A DNA stretch of 64,000 bases from JAXLYE01 sp046351595 (GTDB lineage: Bacteria > Myxococcota_A > Polyangia > Palsa-1104 > JAEUJZ01). The first letter of the stretch is position 1; every line of letters starts with the position of its first letter. The notes under the pieces are model-generated. The model had not been told where the DNA came from, searched no databases, and was given only the letters and a program-made list of their open reading frames with translations. The position numbers were made by a program, and so were the translations under genes. Shown here one piece after another: positions 1 through 8,789 of this stretch. The DNA lies in the NCBI GenBank assembly GCA_046351595.1, contig JAXLYE010000002.1, forward strand, positions 1,178,001-1,242,000, written 5' to 3'.

Positions 1-80
1 GGGGCTCAGAGGTCCAAAGAGGCCGGGCCACGCGGCCACCCGGACCCGTCACCTCGCGCAAGCAGCAGAGGGAGGGATGG

Positions 81-707
81 ATGAAGATCGGCATCATCGG
101 CGCCGGCCACATCGGGGCCGCCGCCGCGCACCTGTTCGTCCGCGCCGGCCACCAGGTGGCGCTCAGCAACTCGCGCGGGCCCGCCAGCCTGGACGAGCTG
201 GTCGCCGAGCTGGGGCCGCGCGCGCACGCGACCACGCCCGAGGAGGCGGCGCGCTACGGCGAGGTCGTGCTGCTGGCGGTGCCGTGGCGCTCGCCCGAGG
301 CGCTGCCCAGCCCCGCAGCGGTCGCGGGCAAGGTCGTCATCGACGCCATGAACCCGTACCGCCCGGACTTCAGCCTCCACGACCTCGGCGACTCGACCTC
401 GAGCGAGGAGGTGCAGAAGCGGCTGCCGGGGGCGCGGCTGGTCAAGGCGCTGAACACCATCTTCTACCAGCACCTCGAGGAGCGCGGCCGGCCCGACGCC
501 CCGCTCGACGAGCGCCACGCGATCTTTCTGGCCGGCGACGACGCCGAGGCAAAGTCCGTGGTCGCGCGCCTGATCGAGCAGATCGGCTTCGTGCCCGTCG
601 ACACCGGCTCGCTGCGCGAGGGCGGGCGGCGGCAGCAGCCGGGCACGCCGCTCTACAACCAGATCCTCACCGGCGCCGAGGCGCGGGCGCGGCTGCGGCA
701 GGGCTGA
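81..707 (+). CDS. NADPH-dependent F420 reductase-like oxidoreductase
   Basis: A 208-residue cytosolic protein that opens with a Rossmann nucleotide-binding motif, GIIGAGHIG, at residues 4-12. It continues with the pattern of the F420-dependent NADP oxidoreductase family: a VLLAVPW segment after the second strand, VVIDAMNPY, and LVKALNTI. The family moves hydride between NADP(H) and F420 or another small acceptor. The actual substrate cannot be read from the sequence, because many bacterial members act in organisms without F420. The start is set by a GAGGGAGGG ribosome-binding site just upstream. It stands alone, convergent with the lipoprotein gene that follows. Family assignment is firm; the reaction is inferred. 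Confidence 0.85.
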   Translation: MKIGIIGAGHIGAAAAHLFVRAGHQVALSNSRGPASLDELVAELGPRAHATTPEEAARYGEVVLLAVPWRSPEALPSPAAVAGKVVIDAMNPYRPDFSLHDLGDSTSSEEVQKRLPGARLVKALNTIFYQHLEERGRPDAPLDERHAIFLAGDDAEAKSVVARLIEQIGFVPVDTGSLREGGRRQQPGTPLYNQILTGAEARARLRQG

Positions 708-774
708 CGGTCAGGCGCTTGCTGCCGGCTGCACGCAGCAGCTGGGGTCTTGCGCCCCAGCCGCGGGCCCGTGC

Positions 775-1383
775 CTAGTTGAACCGGTTCCAGAGGTTGT
801 AGACCGCGTCGCGGGTGGCCTGGGGCGCGGACCAGAAGGTGTAGCGGGTGTGGCTGGCCAGGCCGTTGAGGCCGGCGCGGAAGTCGCGCACCTGGCCGTC
901 GAGCTCGGCCTTCATGGCGCAGCCGGCGTAGACCGCGTGGATGTGCGGCGCCTCGTCGGCGGGCCAGCCGTCGTGGCCGGGCTTGCGGTACCAGGCGGCG
1001 AAGCCGCGCGCGCCCAGGTTGGCGAGCAGCGTGCGGATCTGCGCCTCGCTGCGGCCGGCGGTGCGGATGTCGACGGCGGCGGTGTAGGGCTGGCCGAAGG
1101 CGGTGCCGTCCTGGGCGTGGTAGCCGGCCGAGGCGGGCGCGCTGCCGATGGTCTGCGAGATGTCGCCGGCGGTGATGCCGATGCAGCGCAGCCGATCCGA
1201 GGCGTCAGGGTGCAGGCCGTACTTGAGCAGCGCCTGGTGCGGGCACGCCGCGCTGATCTCGAGCTCGTCGAGCGGCTGGACGTTGCTGTCTTCGTCCTCG
1301 GCGAGGTCGTCGAGCTGGGGGCCGCCGCAGCCGGCGAGGGTGAGCAGCACGGGGAGCGCGATGCGAGAGAGGATCGTCTTCAT
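775..1383 (-). CDS. Lipoprotein with possible M15-like peptidase signature
   Basis: A 202-residue protein with a signal peptide and lipobox LAGC (lipidated Cys at residue 19), so it is probably anchored in the envelope. The mature part is not confidently recognised. Residues H89, D105 and the H147-x-H149 pair resemble the zinc-ligand order His-Asp-HxH of D,D-peptidases of the M15 type, and several Trp and Tyr residues surround them. That would suit a cell-wall or peptide hydrolase, but it is an inference from spacing alone. It lies downstream of kup on the same strand with a 51-nt gap and may or may not be co-transcribed with it. Confidence 0.75.
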   Translation of the reverse strand: MKTILSRIALPVLLTLAGCGGPQLDDLAEDEDSNVQPLDELEISAACPHQALLKYGLHPDASDRLRCIGITAGDISQTIGSAPASAGYHAQDGTAFGQPYTAAVDIRTAGRSEAQIRTLLANLGARGFAAWYRKPGHDGWPADEAPHIHAVYAGCAMKAELDGQVRDFRAGLNGLASHTRYTFWSAPQATRDAVYNLWNRFN

Positions 1384-1434
1384 GCCCGGTCGACAATGCA
1401 GACGGCGTGCCAGGCCCAGCCCGGCTCCGGCGCC

Positions 1435-3486
1435 CTAGAGCTCGATGTGCGCGCCCATCTCGACGACGCGGTTGGCCGGGATGCCGAAGAAGGCGGTGGC
1501 CGGGCGGGCGTTGCGCGACAGATAAGCGAACAGCTCCTTGCGCCAGCGCGCCAGCCCCGACTTGCCGGTGGTGAGCAGCGTCTCGCGCCCGAGGAAGTAG
1601 CTGGTGTCGTGCTCGGCGGTCAGCAGGCCGGCCTCGCGGCAGCGGCGCAGGATCTCGGGCACGTTCGGCGTCTGCATGAAGCCGCAGCGGGCGATGACCT
1701 GGTAGAAGCCCTGACCGAGCTCGCGCACGCTGACGCGCCGGCTCGGCAGCACCTCGGGCACGCGGTCGGTGACGACGGACAAGAGCACCACCTGCTCGTG
1801 CAGGAGCTTGTTGTGCTTGAAGTGGTGCAAGAGCACGACGGGCGCGCCCTCGGGGTTGCCGGTCATGAACACCGCCGTGCCCTTGACCCGCGGCGGCTTC
1901 CGGCTGGCCAGGTCGGCCATGAACAGGTCCATCGGCAGCGACGCGCTCTGCACGTAGCGCTCGAGCGCGTGGCGGCCCGCCTTCCACGTCGTCATCAGCG
2001 TGAAGAGGCCGCCGGCGATCGCCAGCGGGATCCAGCCGCCCTCGAAGATCTTGGCGGCGTTGGCCGACAGCAGCGACAGGTCGATGAGCAAGAACGCGCT
2101 CGTCAGCGCCGCCGTCTTCCACGCCGGCCACTGCCAGCGCTCGTGCGCCACCGACGCGAACAGGATCGAGGTGATGGCCATGGTGCCGGTGACCGCGATG
2201 CCGTAGGCCGCGGCCAGGCCGGTGCTGCCCTCGTGGCGGAAGGCGATGACCAGCGCCAGGCAGCCGACCATGAGCAGCCAGTTGATCTCGGGGATGTAGA
2301 TCTGCCCTTCCGCCTCGCCCGAGGTGTGCACGATCGAGACGCGCGGCCAGTACCCGAGCTGCACCGCCTGCCGCGTCAGCGAGTACGCCCCCGAGATCAG
2401 CGCCTGCGAGGCGATGATCGCCGCCGCCGTCGCCACCAGCACCATCGGCAGCTGCAGGATCGTGGGCACGATCTGGAAGAAGGGGTTGAACGTCGCCTTG
2501 TCCACCGTCGACAGCGTCAGCAGGTACGCGCCCTGCCCGAAGTAGTTGAGGAGCAGCGCCGGGAACACGATCGCGTACCAGGCCAGCCGGATCGGCCGCA
2601 GCCCGAAGTGGCCCATGTCCGCGTACAGCGCCTCGCCGCCGGTCACGCACAGCACCACCGCCGACAGCATCAGGAAGCCGTGCAGCCTGTTGTGCAGGAA
2701 GAACTGCACCGCGTAGTACGGGTTCACTGCCCCGAGGATGCTCGGGTTGCGCAGGATCCAGACGAGGCCGATGCCGGCGATGCTCGCGAACCACAGCAGC
2801 ATCACCGGCCCGAACAGCGCCCCGACCCGCGCGGTCCCGCGCTTCTGCAACAGGAACAGCAGCACCAGGATGCCGGCGGTCAGCGGCGCGATGAAGTAGT
2901 GCAGCCCCGGGAAGCGGACCTTCAGGCCCTCGACCGCGCTGAACACCGAGACCACCGGCGTGATCACGCCGTCGCCGTACAGCAGCGCCGCGCCGAACAG
3001 CCCGAGCAGCACCAGCACGACGCGGCCGGCCTGCTTCTTGGCGACCTGGCCGCGCGGCGCGATGAGCGCGAGCAGCGACAGGATGCCGCCCTCGCCGTTG
3101 TTGTCCGCGCGCAGGATGAACGACAGGTACTTGAAGACCACGACCAGCGTCAGCGTCCAGAAGAACAGCGACAGCAGGCCGAAGATGTTCGCGGGCGAGA
3201 CCGGCACCACGTGGTCGCCGGTGAAGCACTCCTTGAGCGCGTACAGCGGCGAGGTGCCGATGTCGCCGTAGACGACGCCGAGCGCGCCGAGCGACAGCTT
3301 GAGCAGGTCGCGCGCGTCCCGGACCTGCGGGCCGTGGTGCACGCCCTGCGGGCTGTGGCCGGGCGAGGTGCTGGAGGGGGCGGCGACCGCCGCCGGAGGG
3401 GGTGACGGCGGGCGCTCGCCGCCGTCGCTGGTACTGTCGCCGGCGCCGTCCCCGGCAAGATCAGGAGCTGTCTCGTTCGGACGCAT
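1435..3486 (-). CDS. kup: Kup/KUP-HAK low-affinity potassium transporter
   Basis: A 683-residue integral membrane K+:H+ symporter. The first membrane segment carries the family hallmark GVVYGDIGTSPLYALKE, followed by NNGEGGILSLLAL. About twelve hydrophobic segments follow, then a soluble C-terminal domain of roughly 180 residues ending in a conserved FFGIPANRVVEMG stretch. The frame extends upstream to 3564, but the start is placed at 3486 (MRPNETAPD), after which comes a disordered Pro/Ser-rich N-terminus longer than usual for the family. It is divergent from kdpDE across a 536-nt spacer. Kup imports K+ without ATP hydrolysis, and the pairing suggests that it is a target of the KdpDE system. 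Confidence 0.93.
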   Translation of the reverse strand: MRPNETAPDLAGDGAGDSTSDGGERPPSPPPAAVAAPSSTSPGHSPQGVHHGPQVRDARDLLKLSLGALGVVYGDIGTSPLYALKECFTGDHVVPVSPANIFGLLSLFFWTLTLVVVFKYLSFILRADNNGEGGILSLLALIAPRGQVAKKQAGRVVLVLLGLFGAALLYGDGVITPVVSVFSAVEGLKVRFPGLHYFIAPLTAGILVLLFLLQKRGTARVGALFGPVMLLWFASIAGIGLVWILRNPSILGAVNPYYAVQFFLHNRLHGFLMLSAVVLCVTGGEALYADMGHFGLRPIRLAWYAIVFPALLLNYFGQGAYLLTLSTVDKATFNPFFQIVPTILQLPMVLVATAAAIIASQALISGAYSLTRQAVQLGYWPRVSIVHTSGEAEGQIYIPEINWLLMVGCLALVIAFRHEGSTGLAAAYGIAVTGTMAITSILFASVAHERWQWPAWKTAALTSAFLLIDLSLLSANAAKIFEGGWIPLAIAGGLFTLMTTWKAGRHALERYVQSASLPMDLFMADLASRKPPRVKGTAVFMTGNPEGAPVVLLHHFKHNKLLHEQVVLLSVVTDRVPEVLPSRRVSVRELGQGFYQVIARCGFMQTPNVPEILRRCREAGLLTAEHDTSYFLGRETLLTTGKSGLARWRKELFAYLSRNARPATAFFGIPANRVVEMGAHIEL

Positions 3487-4022
3487 GAGCCTGTGGACCC
3501 ATCCCCTGTCTGACCGGCCGCCCGCGAGCTCGTGGCCGGGCGCCGGTCCTGGAGATAACTGCATATCAACGATTGCCAGATAGACGATAGGTAGGATTCT
3601 TTATTTGCGCGGCCGGAGGCTGAAGATCTTCTGCCGGACGAAGCTCGTGAGCTGCATACAAGAGCACACTAGCACCGCGCTCGGCCGCCACCGCATAAAG
3701 AAAACATAAAGACCACCCCGCTGCCTCGGAGCGCCGCGGCCTGGATGATCTGGTCGACGGGCGGGATGACCCGGCTGCGGGCGTTGGATGGCGACAAAGG
3801 GCGGGCCCCTGGCCGGCTCGTCCGGCTGGGCCTGTGCGCGATTCGGTGCACCTGTTTCGGTTGATAAAGATCCCGGTACGGTTTCGATTTTATGTTATTT
3901 AGTTGTTATACGTTTAACTGCCAACCAAGGACTGTGCGGCCGGTGGGCTGCCAGCGCACAAGCGGCTTGACCCGCGGGCGTCGCAGCGCCACCTTGGCCC
4001 GCGGCCGCGCGCCCGATCCGAG
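3487..4022. other. Divergent intergenic region between kup and kdpD
   Basis: A 536-nt gene-free spacer that must hold the promoters of both kup and kdpDE. Two AT-rich patches stand out in the GC-rich background, around 3555-3605 and 3690-3715 on the kup side, and 3841-3925 on the kdpD side (TTGATA at 3861 and TATGTT at 3891, too far apart to form a standard promoter). I see no convincing sigma-70 pair and nothing matching the c-di-AMP riboswitch that often precedes potassium-uptake genes. The KdpE operator would be expected here. Confidence 0.5.
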
Positions 4023-6860
4023 ATGCAGAAGACCCCAGCCGACATCCGACCCGAGCCCGACGAGGCTGCAGAGGTCCCGCCGCGCCGCGGCGAGCTGCGG
4101 ATCTTCTTCGGCGCGGCGCCCGGCGTCGGCAAGACCTGGGCGCTGCTGCAGGCGGCGCAGCGCCTGGCCGCGGCGGGCCGGCGCGTGCTCATCGGCTGCG
4201 TCGAGACGCACGGCCGCCCCGAGCTGCTGCGGCTGCTCGCGGACCTGCCGGTGCTGCCGCAGCCGGGGCCCGGCGACTGGCGGCGGCGTCCGGCCGCGGA
4301 GCTCGACCTTGCCGCGGTGCTGCGGCAGCGGCCCGACGTGGTGATCGTCGACGAGCTGGCGCACCACAACCCGCCCGGGGCGCGCCACCGCGAGCGCTGG
4401 CAGGACGTGCTCGAGCTGCTCGACGCCGGCATCGACGTCTGCGGCACGCTCGGCGTCCAGCACCTGTCGAGCCTCAGCGACGTCGTCGCCGGCATCACCC
4501 AGGCGCGGGCGCGCGAGACCGTGCCCGATCGCCTGCTCGAGCGCGCCGACGCCGTCGAGCTGATCGACCTCTTGCCCGACGAGCTGCTCGAGCGGCTGCG
4601 CCAGGGCAAGGTGCACCTGCCCGAGGGCGCACAGAGCGCGGACCGCTCGTTCCGGCGCGGCAGCCTGCTGGCGCTGCGTGAGCTGAGCCTGCGCTGCGTC
4701 GCCGAGCACGTCGATCGCGAGCTCGTCGCCTACCGCGCCGCGCACGGCATCGCCGACACCTGGGCCGCGACCGAGCGGCTGCTCGTCTGCGTCGGTCCGA
4801 GCCCGCTGTGCGAGCGCGTGGTGCGCGCGGCGCGGCGCATGGCGGCCGGGCTGCGCGCGCCGTGGATCGCCGTGTACGTCGAGACGCCCGCGCACGAGCG
4901 GCTGGGGCCGGCGGATCGGGCGCGGCTCGAGCGCAGCCTGCGCCTGGCCGAGTCGCTCGGCGCCGAGGTGGTGACGCTGGGCGGCACGACGGTGGCCCGG
5001 GCGGTGCTGGACTACGCGCGCGATCACAACATCACCAAGATCGTCCTGGGCAAGCCGACGCACCCGCGCTGGCGCGACGTGCTGCGCGGCGCGCTCGTCG
5101 ACGACCTGATCCGCGGCAGCGGCGACATCGACGTCTACGTCATCACCGGCGAGCCGGGCACGGAGCCGCGGCCGCGGCGCGGACCCCGCCGGCTCGCGGC
5201 CCCGCCGGCCGCCTACGGGCTCGCGGCGCTGCTGCTCTTGCCGACGACGCTCCTGGCTCTATTGATCGACCGCACCTTCGGCCTGCCCGAGGTCGAGGCG
5301 GCGATGATCTACCTCCTGGGCATCGTCGTGTCGGCGCTGCGCTGCGGGCGCGGGCCGGCGCTGCTGACCTCGGCGCTGAGCGTCGCGGTGTTCAACTATG
5401 CCTTCGTCGCGCCGCGCTACACCGTCGCGGTCGCCGACGTGCGCTCGGTCTTCAGCTTCGGCGGCATGTTCGCGATCGGGCTGGTCATAAGCAGCCTGGC
5501 GGCGCGCGCGCGCTGGCAGGCCGACCGGGCGCTCGAGCGCGAGCGCTCCACCTCCGCGCTCTACGCGCTGACGCAGGCGCTCGGTCGCGAGCGCGACACC
5601 GCGGCCCTGGCCAAGAGCGCCGCCCGCCACGTCGCCGACTCCTTCCGCTGCCGGGCGCTGGTGCTCCTGCCGAGCGGCGAGGGCCGGGCCGCCAGCCTGA
5701 GCGGCCGCGCCGCCGCGCCGAAGCTCGAGCCCGTCGGCAGCAGCGGCGACCTGGCCTTCGACGACGCCGAGCGCGAGCTCGCCGACTGGGTGTTCAGCCA
5801 CAATACGAGCGCCGGCCTGGGCACCGCTACGCGCGCCGAGCACCCGTCGCTGCTCGTGCCGCTCTTGGCCACCGACCGCTGCCTCGGCGTGCTCGTGGTC
5901 CGGCCGCGCCGCCCCGGCCCGATCGAGGATCCCGACGACCGCGCTTCGCTGCAGGGGCCGGCGCAGCGCGGCCTGCTGCTCGCCTTCTGCAACCAGATCG
6001 CGACGGCGCTGGCGCGGGCGCTGTGGGCCGAGGAGGCGCAGCGCACGGCCCGACGCGCCGAGCGCGAGGAGCTGCGCAATACGCTCCTGAGCTCGGTGTC
6101 GCACGACCTGCGCACGCCGCTGGCCGCCATCGCCGGCGCCGCCTCGACGCTGCTGCACCAGGAGGAGCGGCCCGCGGGCGCACCGGCCCAGGCCGCGCTG
6201 ACTCCGGCCCTGCGCCGCGAGCTCCTGCAGACGGTCTGCGACGAGGCCGAGCACCTGAACCGGCTGGTCCGCAACCTCCTCGACATGACGCGCCTGGAGT
6301 TCGGCGGGCTGCTGCTGCGCAAGGAGTGGATCCCGCTCAGCGAGGTCGTTGGCTCGGCGCTCAACCGGCTGGAGCAGCGGCTCGGGATGCACCGCGTCAC
6401 CGTCAGCCTGCCCAAGGACCTGCCGCTGTTGCCGATGGACCCGGTGCTGGCCGAGCAGCTCTTCCACAACCTGATCGAGAACGCCATCAAGTACACGCCG
6501 CCGGCGACGCCGATCGAGATCAGCGCCGCGGCCGGCGTCGGCATGGTCACCGTCGCGGTGGCCGACCGCGGCCCCGGCATCCCGCCCGACGCCGAGGAGC
6601 GGGTGTTCGAGAAGTTCTTCCGCGGCCCCTACCAGCACAGCGAGGGCGGCGTCGGCCTCGGCCTGACCATCTGCCGCGGCATCGTCGAGGCGCACGGCGG
6701 CCAGATCAGCGCCGCCAACCGCAGCGGTGGCGGCGCGGTCTTCTGCTTCACCCTGCCGATCGAGGGCGAGCCGCCGCCGCTGCCGCCCGACGCCGACGCG
6801 GACACCGACGCCGACGCCGCGGCGGACGCAGTACCCACCCCCGGAGGCGCGCCGCCGTGA
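4023..6860 (+). CDS. kdpD: KdpD osmosensitive potassium sensor histidine kinase
   Basis: A full-length 945-residue KdpD. Domain order: the N-terminal KdpD domain with a P-loop GAAPGVGKT at residues 30-38; a universal-stress-like domain to about residue 385; a cluster of four membrane segments (about 395-500); a GAF-like region; a HisKA domain with the phospho-acceptor His694 in SSVSHDLRTPL; and a HATPase domain with NAIKYT, DRGPGI and GVGLGLT boxes. It senses low K+ or turgor and phosphorylates KdpE. Its stop overlaps the kdpE start by 4 nt. The Asp/Ala-rich tail after residue 920 is an extension. No kdpFABC genes are nearby. Confidence 0.95.
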   Translation: MQKTPADIRPEPDEAAEVPPRRGELRIFFGAAPGVGKTWALLQAAQRLAAAGRRVLIGCVETHGRPELLRLLADLPVLPQPGPGDWRRRPAAELDLAAVLRQRPDVVIVDELAHHNPPGARHRERWQDVLELLDAGIDVCGTLGVQHLSSLSDVVAGITQARARETVPDRLLERADAVELIDLLPDELLERLRQGKVHLPEGAQSADRSFRRGSLLALRELSLRCVAEHVDRELVAYRAAHGIADTWAATERLLVCVGPSPLCERVVRAARRMAAGLRAPWIAVYVETPAHERLGPADRARLERSLRLAESLGAEVVTLGGTTVARAVLDYARDHNITKIVLGKPTHPRWRDVLRGALVDDLIRGSGDIDVYVITGEPGTEPRPRRGPRRLAAPPAAYGLAALLLLPTTLLALLIDRTFGLPEVEAAMIYLLGIVVSALRCGRGPALLTSALSVAVFNYAFVAPRYTVAVADVRSVFSFGGMFAIGLVISSLAARARWQADRALERERSTSALYALTQALGRERDTAALAKSAARHVADSFRCRALVLLPSGEGRAASLSGRAAAPKLEPVGSSGDLAFDDAERELADWVFSHNTSAGLGTATRAEHPSLLVPLLATDRCLGVLVVRPRRPGPIEDPDDRASLQGPAQRGLLLAFCNQIATALARALWAEEAQRTARRAEREELRNTLLSSVSHDLRTPLAAIAGAASTLLHQEERPAGAPAQAALTPALRRELLQTVCDEAEHLNRLVRNLLDMTRLEFGGLLLRKEWIPLSEVVGSALNRLEQRLGMHRVTVSLPKDLPLLPMDPVLAEQLFHNLIENAIKYTPPATPIEISAAAGVGMVTVAVADRGPGIPPDAEERVFEKFFRGPYQHSEGGVGLGLTICRGIVEAHGGQISAANRSGGGAVFCFTLPIEGEPPPLPPDADADTDADAAADAVPTPGGAPP

Positions 6861-7549
6861 GCGAACCCAAGACGCAGATCCTGGTGATCGAAGACGAGCC
6901 GTCGCTGCGCCGCTTCCTGGCGGTGACGCTCGAGGCCAACGACTACCAGGTCGTCGAGGCCGGCACCGCCCGCCGCGGCCTGGAACTGTTCGCCGAGGGA
7001 CCGCCGCAGCTTGTCCTGCTCGACCTCGGCCTGCCCGACGGCGACGGTGTCGAGCTGACGCAGCAGCTGCGCGGCTTCAGCCAGGTGCCGATCATCGTGC
7101 TGTCGGCGCGCGGCGACGAGTCGGTGAAGATCCGCGCGCTCGACGCCGGCGCCGATGACTACCTGACCAAGCCCTTTGCCGTCGGTGAGCTGTTGGCGCG
7201 GCTGCGGGTGGCGCTGCGGCACAGCGCGCGCGTCGGCCCCAGCGATCCGGTCTTCACCGCGGGCGAGCTGCGCGTCGATCTGTCGCGGCGCCAGGTCTTC
7301 CGCGGCGGTGAGGAGGTGCACCTCACGCCGATCGAGTACCGCATCCTGACCGTGCTGCTGCAGAGCGCCGGCAAGGTGGTCACGCACAAGCACCTCCTGA
7401 CCACGGTCTGGGGGCCGCGCCACGCCGGCGAGGTCCACTACCTGCGCGTCTACATGGCGCAGCTGCGGCAGAAGCTCGAGGCCGATCCCAACCACCCGCG
7501 GCTCCTGCTCACCGAGGCCGGCGTCGGCTACCGCCTCAAGAGCGAGTGA
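6857..7549 (+). CDS. kdpE: KdpE response regulator (OmpR family)
   Basis: A 230-residue OmpR-type regulator. The receiver domain has the acidic pocket ED at residues 12-13, the phospho-acceptor Asp56 in LLDLGLPDGDG, and the conserved Lys in LTKPF. The C-terminal winged helix contains LTPIEYRIL and ends in GVGYRL. The start is a GTG that overlaps the kdpD stop codon (GTGA), so translation is coupled. In the known system KdpE-P activates kdpFABC; with kup just upstream and kdpFABC absent from view, kup is a plausible local target. Confidence 0.95.
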   Translation: MSEPKTQILVIEDEPSLRRFLAVTLEANDYQVVEAGTARRGLELFAEGPPQLVLLDLGLPDGDGVELTQQLRGFSQVPIIVLSARGDESVKIRALDAGADDYLTKPFAVGELLARLRVALRHSARVGPSDPVFTAGELRVDLSRRQVFRGGEEVHLTPIEYRILTVLLQSAGKVVTHKHLLTTVWGPRHAGEVHYLRVYMAQLRQKLEADPNHPRLLLTEAGVGYRLKSE

Positions 7550-7628
7550 GCGTGTGAGTGCGATGTGCTGCCGTCCGGCGCGCCGCATCCGGCTCGGCGG
7601 GGGGTCCGCTGCGCGCTATCATGCGACC

Positions 7629-8693
7629 ATGCTGAAAGACCCCCAGCGCGCGAACCCGCCCCAGAGCGCGCCGCCGCCGGCGTCGGGCGCACCGGCCAGC
7701 GCAACCGCGGCGACGGAGTCCGCGGATCAGGAGCTGCGCGCGCTCCTCAACCACCTGCTGACCGCTCCGCCCGAGCCGCAGCGCGTCCCCGACGCGGCGG
7801 CGTGGTGGACGGCGCACCAGGCCGCGGCGGCCGACAGCACGCGCTCGATGGCGCGGGCGGCGCGCGGCGGCTTCGCGGCGGACCGGCTGGGCTACGCCTT
7901 CGCGTCCGGCTACGGCGAGGCGCTGCGCCGCCTGGTGCCCGAGGTCCCGGCCGGGCCAACCGCACTGGCCGCGCTGTGCGCCACCGAGGCCGGCGGCGCG
8001 CACCCGCGGTCGATCAAGACGCGCATCGCGGCCCCGGACGCGGCGAGCACCGTCAGCCGCGACGGCGCCGGCTGGGTGCTGTCGGGGCGCAAGCAGTTCG
8101 TGACGTTCGGGCCGCTGGCGCAGACGCTCCTGGTCGTGGCGACGCGCGGCACCGACGAGGCAGGCCGCAGCCAGCTGGTGGTCGCGCACATCCCGGCCGC
8201 GCGCCCCGGCGTCCTGGTGCAGGCGCTGCCCGAGCTCGCGTTCATCCCCGAGATCCCGCACGCCAGCGTCGAGCTCAAGGACGTGCCGGTGGCCGCCGAC
8301 GAGCTCTTGCCGGGCGACGGCTACGAGCGCTACCTGAAGCCGTTCCGCACCATCGAGGACTGCCACGTCATGGCGGCGCTGCTCGGGTGGCTCTTGCAGG
8401 TGGCGCGGCGCTCGGACTGGCCGCGGCGCGTGCTGCAGGAGGTGACGATGCTCCTGGTCACCGGCCTGGGGCTGGCGGCAGCGCCGCCGCTGGACGCCGC
8501 GGTGCACGTGGCGCTGGCCGGCTGGCTCGAGCGCATCGAGGAGCTCCTCGGCACCTGTCGGCCGCTGTGGGCGCAGGTCGATGCGCAGACGCGCGCGCTG
8601 TGGGAGCGCGACGGCTCGCTGCTCTTGGTCGCGGGCAAGGCGCGCTCCGAGCGCCTGACCGCGGCCTGGCACAAGCTGGCGCCGCCGCGCTGA
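7629..8693 (+). CDS. Acyl-CoA dehydrogenase family protein, divergent
   Basis: A 354-residue protein. Its middle part shows the flavin-binding beta domain of acyl-CoA dehydrogenases: CATEAGGAHPRSIKTR followed by GWVLSGRKQFVTFG, where the substrate and FAD normally sit. The N-terminal helical domain is shortened and the C-terminal four-helix domain is poorly conserved, with no obvious catalytic Glu. It may be an unusual dehydrogenase or a non-catalytic relative. The start is the ATG at 7629: a TATCAT hexamer ends 6 nt upstream and there is no Shine-Dalgarno sequence, which suggests leaderless transcription. It stands alone. Confidence 0.8.
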   Translation: MLKDPQRANPPQSAPPPASGAPASATAATESADQELRALLNHLLTAPPEPQRVPDAAAWWTAHQAAAADSTRSMARAARGGFAADRLGYAFASGYGEALRRLVPEVPAGPTALAALCATEAGGAHPRSIKTRIAAPDAASTVSRDGAGWVLSGRKQFVTFGPLAQTLLVVATRGTDEAGRSQLVVAHIPAARPGVLVQALPELAFIPEIPHASVELKDVPVAADELLPGDGYERYLKPFRTIEDCHVMAALLGWLLQVARRSDWPRRVLQEVTMLLVTGLGLAAAPPLDAAVHVALAGWLERIEELLGTCRPLWAQVDAQTRALWERDGSLLLVAGKARSERLTAAWHKLAPPR

Positions 8694-8789
8694 GCCCGAC
8701 GGTGACGTCGCCGTCGACGGCGCGGCGGTGAGATTTGGCACAATGGCCTCCGGGGCGGCGAGCCGCGCCGTCCGTGACAAGGGGGAACC

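Noticed and set aside
850..3405. Long open frame of about 850 codons on the plus strand opposite kup
   Set aside because: It lies opposite two well-identified minus-strand genes and is rich in Arg, Ala, Gln and His, as expected from the complementary strand of a GC-rich gene. It has no recognisable domain.
3487..4022. c-di-AMP riboswitch upstream of kup
   Set aside because: I looked for its conserved core on both strands and found no match.
8730..8760. Sigma-54 promoter TGGCAC upstream of the GH5 gene
   Set aside because: No GC element follows at the required -12 distance.
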